The position numbers and the translations under genes were made by a program. From Methanosarcina mazei S-6 (GTDB lineage: Archaea; Halobacteriota; Methanosarcinia; Methanosarcinales; Methanosarcinaceae), in the NCBI RefSeq assembly GCF_000970205.1, contig NZ_CP009512.1, positions 1,798,001 through 1,862,000 of the forward strand: DNA of 64,000 nucleotides. Reading direction: 5' to 3'. The notes under the pieces were generated by a model. That model was not told where the DNA came from, searched no databases, and saw only the letters and a program-made list of their open reading frames with translations. How positions within the stretch are numbered: the first letter of the stretch is position 1; the number at the start of each line of letters is the position of its first letter. This document shows, piece by piece, positions 18,052-27,492 of this stretch.

Positions 18052-18115
18052 CGAGGCACAATTCGGGCGAGGCACAATTCGGGCGAGGCACAATTCGGGC
18101 GAGGCACAATTCGGG
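18052..18115. repeat. Four perfect 16-bp tandem repeats
   Basis: The unit CGAGGCACAATTCGGG occurs at 18052, 18068, 18084 and 18100 without mismatch, 3 bp downstream of the stop of the minus-strand U32 peptidase gene. Its GC content is higher than the surrounding spacer. Confidence 0.97.
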
Positions 18116-18118
18116 TAA

Positions 18119-20755
18119 TTAAACTCCCTTAAAATAATGCCCTGTCGTATATTCAATCCCTCTTGCAGGCTTCAATTTTACCTCTTCTCCTGCAATAGCC
18201 TGTTTATACACTTTTGTAATCTCTTTTACCTCGGTAGGGGTATTGAGCGAAAGGTCAAGCCTGAGCACGTCCACGCCGTACCCTTTCATATTCTTAACAT
18301 ACTTCAGCATATCAAGTACCTTCGAATTATAGATCAGAGTTCTGGTGCCAAGGCGCTGGACAGGAAATTCGGAGCCACTCTGATCGACAAGGAGTACCTC
18401 GCTTTCTTTTCTTATCATCTTCCTGTCAACAAGGGGCTTTAAGAGGTCATTTTCCGTAATAAGCATCAATTCCCTGCCGTAAACTAAAACTTCGGTCTGG
18501 CCTGAAACCTCACATGCCTGGAGCGTCTCACAGACGTTTTTTATTTCGCTCAGGTTCAGTTCGCTCGAAAGGGTTACCCTGTATGCACCTGCCTGGTAGA
18601 AGGTGCTTGCAGTAAAGGCATTGAAGATATTGAGATCTTTCTGGGCAACAAAAGGTATGGAAAGCTTTTTTGCAAGCTGTGATGCTCCCAGATTTGAACA
18701 TGCCACTGTAAAACCAGCGTCTCTTACTTTTTCCAGAAGGGGTTTTAATCCCCCCAGTTCCCGATCGTGCGTAATTCTGGGGATCCTGAAAACCAGTTCT
18801 GTTTTTTCTGCTTTCAAATCCTCAAGCCTATCAGCACTGTTGGGAGACATCAGTACTTCAAAGAAAGAAATCGGGATATAAGCAATATCAGCCCCGGCTG
18901 AGGCTGCCTGCAAGAGAGAAGGAATATTCTGCACTTCAACGCTCAGAAGGAGTTTCTTTGAAGCTGTGTCTCTTAACCCTCTCCCTTCCTTTTTCATGCC
19001 GACTGCACTTATCCGGGCTGCTTCATTTTTACTCCCGGCATCGCCTTCTAAAGAGCACAGGTGATTGAAACCTTCCAGGTCAGGGCATTTTTGCTCTTTT
19101 TTATTTGTCTTCAGGATTTTTTCGAGCAGGAGATCAGCAGCCTTTCGCCTCGTATTCTTCAGCACGCCGACAGGGATAAAGATATTTTCATCAGCTTCTA
19201 TCTCAACTGAAGCGGCTTCAAAAGGAGTGTCTCCAAGGCTCTCCATTGCTTTTCTTATCTGCTCTTCGGTTGTTGGCGCTTTTTCAGCTCTCTGGACGAT
19301 ATAATCATCAGCAAATTCCGCATAAGAGGTATCTTCGGTTTTGCTGCCTTTTTCTTTTTCTTCTCTTTTTTCTTTTTCTTCTCTTTTGTCGATTTCCTTT
19401 CTTATCTCGACCGCAAATTTCTCTCCCTTCCTGGCATTTGCCCTCAGGCTTACAGGGATAGTTTTCAGTTTTGTTTTCTGGAGGGTATCAAGGAGCTGCG
19501 TGTCTGTTGTGAGATAGAGTTCATCTCCTCTCTGGACTGCTCTGCCTGTTTTTGAACTTATCTCAAGCCCGACTTTCTCGCCTTTTTTTGCACTTTTTAC
19601 GTGCTCGCCTGAAATAGTGACAATTCCGGTTACTGCAGAGCCAAGCATCCTTTCTCTTGTAAAGATGCTTATGCCGTCTTTTACCTGAATATTCTCTTCA
19701 AGCCGGACTGTAAGTTTTGTACTTCCTTTTGAGCGGGAAATGTCCAGGACTTTCCCAAGGAACGCCCCATAATTTGAGCTGTATTTGGGATGAGATACTC
19801 CTTTTTCCCCCAGTATGAAGCCCCTGGTAAATCCCCTGTAAAAAAGTTTTGCAAGCTCGGCTTCCCCCGCTTCAAGCTCCGCCCTTGTAGGTTTTTCTCC
19901 ACGGGTGCAGATCTTTTCAACTGCGGTTTTGTAAGCGGCAGCACTTGCAGTCACATATTCGGGTTTTTTCATCCTGCCTTCAATTTTAAGGCTTACAACT
20001 CCGGTTTTTATTATGTCTTCAATCCCTGTGAGGGTGGAAAGTTCGGCACAGCTTATGGGATAGCTGCCTGCGACATATTTTTCGTCAATTTCCCTATCGT
20101 TTACCAGAAACCTGTACCTCCGTCTGCACGGCTGGGCACAGGCTCCCCTGTTTGCGCTTCTGTCGTGCAGGAAACTGCTGAAGAGGCATTTGCCCGAGTA
20201 GGAATAGCAGAGGGCTCCGTGGACAAAGACTTCAATATCCACTCCAGAGTTGTCTACAATATCTTTTACCTCAGCTGTGGTGAGTTCCCTTGAAACTATC
20301 ACCCTTTTTGCTCCCAGCCCCGCTACAAAGTCAACTCCTTCTTTGCTGTGGATGGTCATCTGCGTGCTTGCGTGAAGGCTCAGGTCAGGATAGATTTCGT
20401 TTAAAAGCCTGAGAAGCCCGAGGTCCTGCAGGATAACTGCATCTATCCCGGCTGCGTATGCACGGTCCACAATATCAAGGGCATGCTGAAGTTCTTTTTG
20501 TTTGAGAGGGATGTTCAGGGCAAGGTATACACGGACTCCGTGCGAATGTGCAAGGTCAACGGCAGCTTCCAGGTCATCAATGGTGAAATTTTTAGCTCCC
20601 TGACGGGCATTGAATTCGCCGACCCCAAGGTAGACAGCATCAGCTCCTCCTTTTATCGCTCCAAGCAGGGCTTCATGATCTCCAGCAGGAGAAAGGATTT
20701 CCGGGGGAGTACAGATTAAATTTTTAGCATATATATCAGGTATTTTAGCAGACAT
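18119..20755 (-). CDS. U32 family peptidase with C-terminal collagenase-like domain
   Basis: An 878-residue cytosolic protein. The N-terminal half is a TIM-barrel U32 domain starting PEILSPAGDHEALLGAIKGG and holding the family signature EVFVHGALCYSYSGKCLFSS and GACAQPCRRRY (about residues 175-210), whose Cys residues are cluster ligands in RNA-modifying relatives. A DUF3656-like region follows, then a charged insertion (KREEKEKREEKEKG near 460) and a second barrel-like half. Relatives include YhbU and the 23S rRNA hydroxylation factor RlhA, so RNA modification is as likely as proteolysis. It is monocistronic. Confidence 0.88.
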   Translation of the reverse strand: MSAKIPDIYAKNLICTPPEILSPAGDHEALLGAIKGGADAVYLGVGEFNARQGAKNFTIDDLEAAVDLAHSHGVRVYLALNIPLKQKELQHALDIVDRAYAAGIDAVILQDLGLLRLLNEIYPDLSLHASTQMTIHSKEGVDFVAGLGAKRVIVSRELTTAEVKDIVDNSGVDIEVFVHGALCYSYSGKCLFSSFLHDRSANRGACAQPCRRRYRFLVNDREIDEKYVAGSYPISCAELSTLTGIEDIIKTGVVSLKIEGRMKKPEYVTASAAAYKTAVEKICTRGEKPTRAELEAGEAELAKLFYRGFTRGFILGEKGVSHPKYSSNYGAFLGKVLDISRSKGSTKLTVRLEENIQVKDGISIFTRERMLGSAVTGIVTISGEHVKSAKKGEKVGLEISSKTGRAVQRGDELYLTTDTQLLDTLQKTKLKTIPVSLRANARKGEKFAVEIRKEIDKREEKEKREEKEKGSKTEDTSYAEFADDYIVQRAEKAPTTEEQIRKAMESLGDTPFEAASVEIEADENIFIPVGVLKNTRRKAADLLLEKILKTNKKEQKCPDLEGFNHLCSLEGDAGSKNEAARISAVGMKKEGRGLRDTASKKLLLSVEVQNIPSLLQAASAGADIAYIPISFFEVLMSPNSADRLEDLKAEKTELVFRIPRITHDRELGGLKPLLEKVRDAGFTVACSNLGASQLAKKLSIPFVAQKDLNIFNAFTASTFYQAGAYRVTLSSELNLSEIKNVCETLQACEVSGQTEVLVYGRELMLITENDLLKPLVDRKMIRKESEVLLVDQSGSEFPVQRLGTRTLIYNSKVLDMLKYVKNMKGYGVDVLRLDLSLNTPTEVKEITKVYKQAIAGEEVKLKPARGIEYTTGHYFKGV

Positions 20756-20813
20756 GATGATCAGCAGTATTTTTCAGATAAATTGAATCTTCACTAAATC
20801 TAATTTTCAGGTG

Positions 20814-20955
20814 GATTGAATTCTTCAGACAAATCCAATCTTAAAGGTAAATAAATCCAATCTTAGAGGTAGATTGAATTCTTCAGACAAATCCAATCTC
20901 ATATGTAAATCGAAGCCTCAGACAAATCGAATCTTAAAGGTGAATCAAATCTTCA
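20814..20955. repeat. Imperfect 58-bp-period direct repeats before the U32 gene
   Basis: A 28-bp segment containing GAATTCTTCAGACAAATCC is identical at 20814-20841 and 20872-20899, and a diverged third copy lies around 20930-20955. It lies in the spacer upstream of the U32 peptidase start and may overlap its promoter. Confidence 0.8.
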
Positions 20956-21637
20956 GGTAAATTTTATTATGTCGGACAGGAACTTTAATAACTGCAAATA
21001 AAAATCACTGCAAAAAAGGGCTTAAGCAATTCGTTCAGAAAGATTGTGAACTACCCCTGCTCCTCTGGAGTTGAGTAAGAACTCTCTACCTTAAAGTAAA
21101 AGCGTAAACGTGCTTTTCGCATAAAAAACAGATGGTAAAAAAATATTAACAAAGTGTTTATTAGTGAAATATATCAATATATTAAGTATCAATATAGTAA
21201 TATAGTGAAAACTGCTGTAAGCCCATCTTATTAAGATTTGCCCTGGATGACTATTTTTAAGATATATTCTGGATATTGTTATTGAGATTTACGCTGGATA
21301 ACTGTTTTTGAGACCTTCTCTAAATTCTTTTTTAAGATATTCTCCGGGCTAATTTTTTGAGACTCACGCCGAGTGAATTTTTCAGGTTCATCCTGCGATT
21401 TATTTTCACTTTACGGTGGTACATAGACCACCATGCCCCGATAATGGCAATATAAATATATTTATTTGAATTAATACTGAAACTTATTTAAATAACTAAA
21501 TTAAATATACCAATAAATATTAGTAAGTTTAACGAATTTCTTTTAAGGGAATATTTATTCCGGTAAAAAAATAATGCATGTAAGTTCATGTAAGGCTGCG
21601 AAAGTTAGGGGGAAAAATAATACGGAGGCCGTTGCCT
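20956..21637. other. AT-rich spacer before the response regulator
   Basis: Contains degenerate repeats of the phrase CTGGAT(A/G)(A/T)C(T)…TTTTTGAGA between about 21240 and 21370 and a TATA-like AAATATATTTATTTGAAT near 21456. A ribosome site GGAGG is at 21624-21628. No gene is supported. Confidence 0.45.
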
Positions 21638-22000
21638 GTGAAAAATATACTTGTTGTTGAAGACAATCCGTTAATTATGGAACTTGTCAGGACTTTATTG
21701 CTCTCATTCGGGTATGAGTCACTGGAAGCTTATGATGGGATTACAGCCTTAAGACTTTGTAAAAAATATAAATTAAACTTAATATTATTAGATATACAGT
21801 TACCCGGGATTGATGGGGCAGAGGTACTAAAAATATTAAAAGAAGACCCTGGGACAGAGGAAATCCCTGTTGTTGCTTTTACAGCCCATGCCATGCGTGG
21901 AGATGAGGAGAAGTTTCTGAAAGCAGGGTGCAGTGCTTATATTTCCAAGCCCATCGACATCCAGAGGTTTAAATCTGTTGTAGAAAAATTCATTGCATGA
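21638..22000 (+). CDS. Stand-alone response regulator receiver (CheY-like)
   Basis: A 120-residue single receiver domain: acidic pair ED at residues 8-9, phospho-acceptor Asp52 (LLDIQLPG), Thr82 (FTAHA) and Lys104 (YISKP). There is no output domain, so it would act by protein contact or as a phosphate relay. GTG at 21638 lies 9 bases after GGAGG; the TTG at 21632 is too close. It precedes a hybrid histidine kinase by about 50 bp and is its likely partner. Confidence 0.9.
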   Translation: MKNILVVEDNPLIMELVRTLLLSFGYESLEAYDGITALRLCKKYKLNLILLDIQLPGIDGAEVLKILKEDPGTEEIPVVAFTAHAMRGDEEKFLKAGCSAYISKPIDIQRFKSVVEKFIA

Positions 22001-22049
22001 AGTGAAAACTGGAATCAAGAGTATTATCTTTACTTATGGGGTTTATATA

Positions 22050-24728
22050 ATGCCAGATCTTTTCAAGGGTCTATTTGGGAAAAAATCGAATGAACTGTTC
22101 ATTATTCTAGCTGTCGGTCTCTTATTCACATTCTTTGCCTCGTATTTTGGCCTTTTCGAATCCATTGTTTTATTTGTTGAAGAATACAATCCCCGGAAAC
22201 TTGGGGGTCTTCTCACTCTCTCAGTCTATCTCGCTTTTGCTCTTGGAATTTTTTCCCTGAGGCGCTGGATGGAACTTGAAAATGCTCTGGTGCTTCAGGA
22301 GAAGACAGAAGAAAGCCTCAAAGAAAAAGATAAAAGATACAGGGCTCTCTTTGAACATTCAAATGATGCGATCATAATTCTTAACGGTGAAAAAGTCCTG
22401 GACCTCAATAAAAAAGGACGTGAAGCCTTCGGACTGGGTGCGAGGGAGCTTGATAATATCTCAATTGGGTCTCTGTTGTCTGAAAAAGATCTACCGGCAG
22501 TTAGAGATGCCCTGAAAACAACCCTCGAAAACGGGAGTGCATGTTTTGAAATGAAATTTCGGAAGCAGAATGGAGAGGTTATTGATGTGGAGGTCAGCTC
22601 TTCCTTCCTGAGCCTTGAGGAAGGAGAAATACAGTGTGTTGCAAGGGATATAACCACACGTAAAAAAGCTGAAAAAAATGAACGTGAAAGCCGGGAAAGG
22701 CTCAAAAAAATAATAGACAATGCACTTTGCGGTATCCTGCTTGTAGATGCCTCCACGCACGAAATTGTAGATGCGAATCCAGCAGCAGTAGAAGCAATAG
22801 GACTTCCAGGGCACAGGCTCACAGGAAACGTCTGTCATAAGTTCATTTGCCCTGTTGAGGAAGGGAAATGTCCGATAACAGACTTCAAGCAGTCCGTAGA
22901 TAAGTCTGAAAGGATGCTTCTCAACGGAAAAGGGGAATCGTTTCCCGTCCTGAAGAGTGTTGTCCCTGTAAAAATAGGGGAAAATGAATACCTTATAGAA
23001 AGTTTCATTGACCTTTCGGAACGCAAAAAAACTGAAGAAGAACTGCTGCAGGCAAAACTGGCTGCAGAGAGCGCAAACCGTGCCAAGAGCGAGTTCCTGA
23101 CTAACATGAGCCATGAACTGCGGACTCCCCTTACTGCGATAATAGGGTTTTCGGATGTAATGCTGGGCGGAATAAGCGGGGAATTCAGTGAGCAGAATAA
23201 AAAGTTTCTCAATAATATAGCTAACAGCGGAAAGCATCTCCTGACTCTCATAAATAACATTCTTGACCTTTCCAAAATTGAAGCAGGAAAAATGGAACTT
23301 GAGTTTGAGATGTTCTCTGTGTCCGAGGTATTTAATGATACAAGAGCCGTAACCTCTGCTCTTGCCCTGAAGAAGGACATTTCAATGAAATACAATGTAG
23401 ATTCTGAAATCTTAGTCTATGCCGACAGGGTGCGTTTCAAGCAGATCATTTACAACCTTGTAAGCAACGCCATAAAATTCACCCCAGACAGAGGCTCGGT
23501 AATTGTTTCAGCATTAAAGACTGAAGATTCTGTCAGGATCAGTGTCTCTGATACAGGGATAGGAATCTCAGAGGAAAACCAGAAGCTCCTTTTCCAGCCA
23601 TTCAGGCAGATAGATGCGAGTATTAACCGCCATTACGAAGGCACAGGGCTGGGGCTGGCGCTTGTGAAAAAATTCGTAAACCTTCATGGAGGCAGGGTGT
23701 GGGCCGAAAGCGAACCCGGAAAAGGCTCGACTTTTGAATTTGAATTGCCTTTGAAATGCGGAATAACTTCCGAAACCAGGATAAATAATCCGGATGCTTC
23801 CAAAAAAATAGCCTCTTCACCGGCTGAAAAAACAGTACCTGAAAACCATGTATCAGACAAACCAGCATTTGAAAAGCCCGAAAGAGAAGAAAACATAAAA
23901 CCAGAAGCAAACAATAAAAGCAGGCTTCCGGAAATTATAGAGCCTTCGGGAGATTCAGGGGAAAAGAACCTTGTGATGGTCGTTGAAGACGACGAAATGG
24001 CAAAAGAACTTTTAACTATCACACTTTCGGAGGCCGGGTACAGAGTTGTTACCGTTTCCAGCGGGAGGGAGGCTCTTTTGCTTGCACGTGAGCTGAAACC
24101 TTCAGTAATTACTCTTGACATAATGCTCCCCGGAGTGAGCGGCTGGGATATCCTCAAAAACCTGAAACACGATTCTGCAACGTCCGATATTCCTATCCTG
24201 GTTATCTCCATGAATGATGAAAAAAACTGCAGCATTTTATGGGGTGCAGTTGACCACCTGATAAAGCCTGTGGAAAAAGAACGCCTCCTATCAAGCCTGC
24301 AAAAAGTAAAAGGGGCAATAAATGCAAAGTCATCCCCCAGGGTTTTAATCGTGGACGACGAACCAACAATAGTCGAGCTTTTCAGTTCCATTATCAAAGA
24401 GGAAGGATACGAACCTGTCTGTGCATATGGAGGCAAAGAAGCAGTCGATAAGATTAGAAACGGCCATCCCGATATAATCATTCTTGACCTGATGATGCCT
24501 CATTTTACAGGTTTTGACCTTATCAAAGTCCTCAAAGAAAATCCAGAGACCATAGATATACCTGTTATCGTGTGTACTGCAAAGGAACTAACGTTTGAAG
24601 AAAAGGATCAGCTCAATAGAAACGTTTCTTATATTATGAAGAAAGGAAACATAACAAGAGAAGTACTTCTAAGTGTACTACAGAAAGTTGAGGATAAAAA
24701 ATTCAAAAGCAAGCAGACAAATTCCTGA
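22050..24728 (+). CDS. Hybrid sensor histidine kinase with two PAS and two receiver domains
   Basis: About 892 residues from ATG 22050 (the frame is open from 21993). Order: two membrane segments (FIILAVGLLFTFFASYFGLF and LLTLSVYLAFALGIFSL); PAS1 (from RYRALFEHSNDAIIIL); PAS2 (from LKKIIDNALCGILLV), which contains a three-Cys insertion CHKFICPVEEGKCPITD; HisKA with NMSHELRTPL; HATPase with NAIKF, DTGIGIS and GTGLGLAL; then two receivers with LVMVVEDDEMA/TLDIMLPG and RVLIVDDEPTI/ILDLMMPH. The Cys-rich PAS loop could sense redox state or metals. It forms an operon with the receiver gene upstream. The signal is unknown. Confidence 0.93.
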   Translation: MPDLFKGLFGKKSNELFIILAVGLLFTFFASYFGLFESIVLFVEEYNPRKLGGLLTLSVYLAFALGIFSLRRWMELENALVLQEKTEESLKEKDKRYRALFEHSNDAIIILNGEKVLDLNKKGREAFGLGARELDNISIGSLLSEKDLPAVRDALKTTLENGSACFEMKFRKQNGEVIDVEVSSSFLSLEEGEIQCVARDITTRKKAEKNERESRERLKKIIDNALCGILLVDASTHEIVDANPAAVEAIGLPGHRLTGNVCHKFICPVEEGKCPITDFKQSVDKSERMLLNGKGESFPVLKSVVPVKIGENEYLIESFIDLSERKKTEEELLQAKLAAESANRAKSEFLTNMSHELRTPLTAIIGFSDVMLGGISGEFSEQNKKFLNNIANSGKHLLTLINNILDLSKIEAGKMELEFEMFSVSEVFNDTRAVTSALALKKDISMKYNVDSEILVYADRVRFKQIIYNLVSNAIKFTPDRGSVIVSALKTEDSVRISVSDTGIGISEENQKLLFQPFRQIDASINRHYEGTGLGLALVKKFVNLHGGRVWAESEPGKGSTFEFELPLKCGITSETRINNPDASKKIASSPAEKTVPENHVSDKPAFEKPEREENIKPEANNKSRLPEIIEPSGDSGEKNLVMVVEDDEMAKELLTITLSEAGYRVVTVSSGREALLLARELKPSVITLDIMLPGVSGWDILKNLKHDSATSDIPILVISMNDEKNCSILWGAVDHLIKPVEKERLLSSLQKVKGAINAKSSPRVLIVDDEPTIVELFSSIIKEEGYEPVCAYGGKEAVDKIRNGHPDIIILDLMMPHFTGFDLIKVLKENPETIDIPVIVCTAKELTFEEKDQLNRNVSYIMKKGNITREVLLSVLQKVEDKKFKSKQTNS

Positions 24729-25665
24729 CTCTCAGAAATCAGAAGCCAGGAGTATTATTGTCTCATGGATTATTTTCGGGATTTTTGAAATAGTTCCTGG
24801 AAAGATTTTTTAAAAGGATCTGACTACAATATGCAATCTGAAAATACATAACATTGACAGGGCAGCATATTGCAAATTAAAGAGTAAAGCTTACTCTCTT
24901 TTATCTGTTCTTTATTTCTGATCTTTCTTCCTCACCTTAACTTTTTGGTATATTTTAGATAACAAATCTGGAGATCAGGTTAAAGGAGACTCCATTCTTT
25001 ATGAGGACAGATAAGGAGGCTCCATTATTTTATGATGACAGATCTCCGATAGAGGTCATCGTATGTGTTTTTTGTCTCTGAATGAACAACTTGGTTAAAG
25101 AGAAGAGAACGTGAATGTATAAATATAGCATAAATAGTAATTAATGTTTAAATATCCACAAGTGAAGCTGAAAGATCAACTATTCAGTCTAAAAATCTGG
25201 ACATTAGCTTGTTATCAATATTTATAGATCACATAATCACTGTTCAGAATTTTAATCTGAAAGTCTTACGCATTAATTCCTGTTCGGAATTTTTATCAAG
25301 GGGACTTTATCGAAAATTTCTTGTCTGGATTGAATCCGGATTTGCCGGTATAACTATGATGGAACTTTGTAACAATTTACTTTGTAACAATTTACTTTGT
25401 AACAATCTAAAATCGTTTTCCTGAAGCATCACAGGGACGGAAAATGTTACTCTCTCAACCGCTTAAAAGGTTGATCAGTGCTGTTAAATTTTTAAAAGAA
25501 CTGGAAACCGGAAAAAAACACTTTCAATCATCTCGAATACTCTCAATCGTCTCGATTTGAAGAGGTTCATGATGGAAAAAGCCCGGGCTTTTATCTGTCT
25601 ACAATGATTGAAGACATGTCTGTATTTTCATGAAGTAGAGGTCCGCAGCCTGAGGAGGCCATGGC
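24729..25665. other. Long spacer with short direct repeats
   Basis: About 940 bp without a credible gene. A direct repeat with core GGAG(A/G)CTCCATT lies at about 24987-25050, and ACTTTGTAACAATTT is repeated three times near 25363-25410. An AGGAGG ribosome site precedes the MATE gene at 25652-25657. Confidence 0.5.
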
Positions 25666-27159
25666 ATGATCAGCAATGAAGAAATGAAGTCCGGAAATAT
25701 ATTAAATCTGTTCTGTAAATTCGCCCTCCCGGCAGTTGTGGGAGTGCTTATCGCCGGAATTCAGGGAATTATTGACGGCTTTTTTATAGGGAATGCAATT
25801 GGAAGCCATGGACTCGCAGGAATCACCCTCGCATATCCCCCCTATCTGGCTATAATTGCAGCAGGAATAATTATAGGAATAGGCTCATCCAGCCTGATAG
25901 CCCTGAGACTTGGAGAAGGAAAAACGGGGGAAGCCCTGGAAATTATGAATAACGCCTTTCCTTTATGCCTCATTGCAGGAGCAGTCTTTACAGCAGGAGG
26001 ATTGATTTTTTGCAGGACTTCCATAAGCTTGCTCGGGACAAACGGACCTGCACTTTCCTTAGCCAGTGAATATCTCCACATAATCTTCGCGGGCTCGGTC
26101 TTTATGATCCTTGCAATTGCCCTCGACCCTCTTGTAAGGAATAATGGAAAGCCCAGGCTCTGCATGAAAATAATGGTTGCAGGCGTGCTTGCAAATATTA
26201 TTCTTGACTATCTTCTGGTCATGCACATGGAAATGGGGATGTCAGGTGCAGCCACAGCAACAGTCCTTTCCTTTGTCCTGCCGGCAGTGCTGCTTACTCA
26301 TCACCTTCTCAGCAGCCAGGCAAAGCTCAGGCTCAGGATAAAATCCATGAGAGTCAAAACTGCTACCGCATTGAAGATCCTTAATGCCGGTGTCCCGTCC
26401 TTTGTCATGCAGATGTCATTTGCTCTTATGCTTTTTGTACAGAACTACATGCTTCTCAGGTACGGCTCGGAACTTGCAGTCTCAGCATATGGCGTTATAG
26501 GATACATATTTTCAATATTCTACATGCTCTTTGAAGGCATAGCTCTCGGAGTCCAGCCGATTATAGGCTTCAACTACGGAGCCGGTAATTACGGAAGAGT
26601 GTTAAAAACCCTGAAATTGACAATATTATCATGTACCCTGATAGGAGCTCTGGGGTTTACGCTGATATACCTCTTCCCTGAGAGCCTGGTTCAGATCTTC
26701 AGCCAGAGGGACTCGGAGCTGCTCGATGCCACGCTTCAGGGAATGGATATTTTCATGTTCTCTCTGCTTGTTGAAGGGACAGTTTTGCTCACTGCGGTTT
26801 ATTACCAGTCAATCAACAGGGTCAGAGCAGCACTTTTCATCCATCTTGGAAAGATATTCATCTTCCTTTTCCCCCTGCTTTTTATTCTGCCCCATTTCTT
26901 TGACCTGAACGGTGTCTGGGCTGCATCACCAGCTACGGAATATCTTATGGCAGCAGTTGTGATGGTCATGCTTTCGAAAGAGTTTGATTTCCTGAGAAAC
27001 AGCAGAAAAGTAGAAATCAAGCAGCCAGTAACTTTAAAGATAACTTCAGAGGTAACTTCAAAACATGAAACATCTGCTTCCAGAAACACCGTAAAAACGG
27101 GGAATGAAGAATGTACAGGTTTTATTCCTTTCAAGCATACTGAAAGGGAAGCCTCGTAA
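25666..27159 (+). CDS. MATE family efflux transporter
   Basis: 497 residues with about 12 membrane helices in two repeats, starting NILNLFCKFALPAVVGVLIAG and containing GIIDGFFIGNAIGSHGLAGI, the typical first-repeat motif, and YGVIGYIFSIFYMLFEGIALGVQPIIGFNYGAG in the second (given in parts: GIALGVQPIIGFNYGAG). MATE pumps expel cationic drugs or metabolites in exchange for Na+ or H+. The last 60 residues are polar and extend past the usual domain. It is monocistronic here, with AGGAGG upstream. It is a paralogue of the pump at 40412. Confidence 0.92.
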   Translation: MISNEEMKSGNILNLFCKFALPAVVGVLIAGIQGIIDGFFIGNAIGSHGLAGITLAYPPYLAIIAAGIIIGIGSSSLIALRLGEGKTGEALEIMNNAFPLCLIAGAVFTAGGLIFCRTSISLLGTNGPALSLASEYLHIIFAGSVFMILAIALDPLVRNNGKPRLCMKIMVAGVLANIILDYLLVMHMEMGMSGAATATVLSFVLPAVLLTHHLLSSQAKLRLRIKSMRVKTATALKILNAGVPSFVMQMSFALMLFVQNYMLLRYGSELAVSAYGVIGYIFSIFYMLFEGIALGVQPIIGFNYGAGNYGRVLKTLKLTILSCTLIGALGFTLIYLFPESLVQIFSQRDSELLDATLQGMDIFMFSLLVEGTVLLTAVYYQSINRVRAALFIHLGKIFIFLFPLLFILPHFFDLNGVWAASPATEYLMAAVVMVMLSKEFDFLRNSRKVEIKQPVTLKITSEVTSKHETSASRNTVKTGNEECTGFIPFKHTEREAS

Positions 27160-27219
27160 ATTATCTTCTTCTGAGCCTTCCTAAATTACTTTCTACCAAA
27201 TACTTCATTTTTTAATCAT

Positions 27220-27315
27220 CTTATTCATAATCTGAATATTTTTCTTATTCATAATCTGAATATTTTTCTTATTCATAATCTGAATATTTTTCTTATTCAT
27301 GATCTGAATATTTTC
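27220..27315. repeat. Four 24-bp tandem repeats behind the MATE gene
   Basis: The unit CTTATTCATAATCTGAATATTTTT occurs at 27220, 27244, 27268 and 27292 (in 24-base steps); the last copy has one base change and a varied end. It starts about 60 bp after the MATE stop and ends 90 bp before IS66 copy B. Confidence 0.95.
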
Positions 27316-27492
27316 CAACAATCATATTCCCAATGATATTATTTTTTAGCGATCGCGTCTTTTGTGATATTGATGTAATCTACCATACATTTATAAAAAT
27401 AATCTGTAACTATTCAGGTAGCCTTAACGAGGCTACACATTTTTCCTCGTTCCGAGGAAAAATTGGATATAAAATGATTCCTTTTTAGCTTT

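Noticed and set aside
19360-19400. Charged REEKEK insertion in the U32 peptidase as a frameshift scar
   Set aside because: The frame stays open and homologous sequence continues on both sides; it is a low-complexity linker.
25209-25424. 71-codon open frame in the long spacer before the MATE gene
   Set aside because: No ribosome site; the C-terminus consists of the 15-bp repeat (NNLLCNNLLCNN), suggesting chance.
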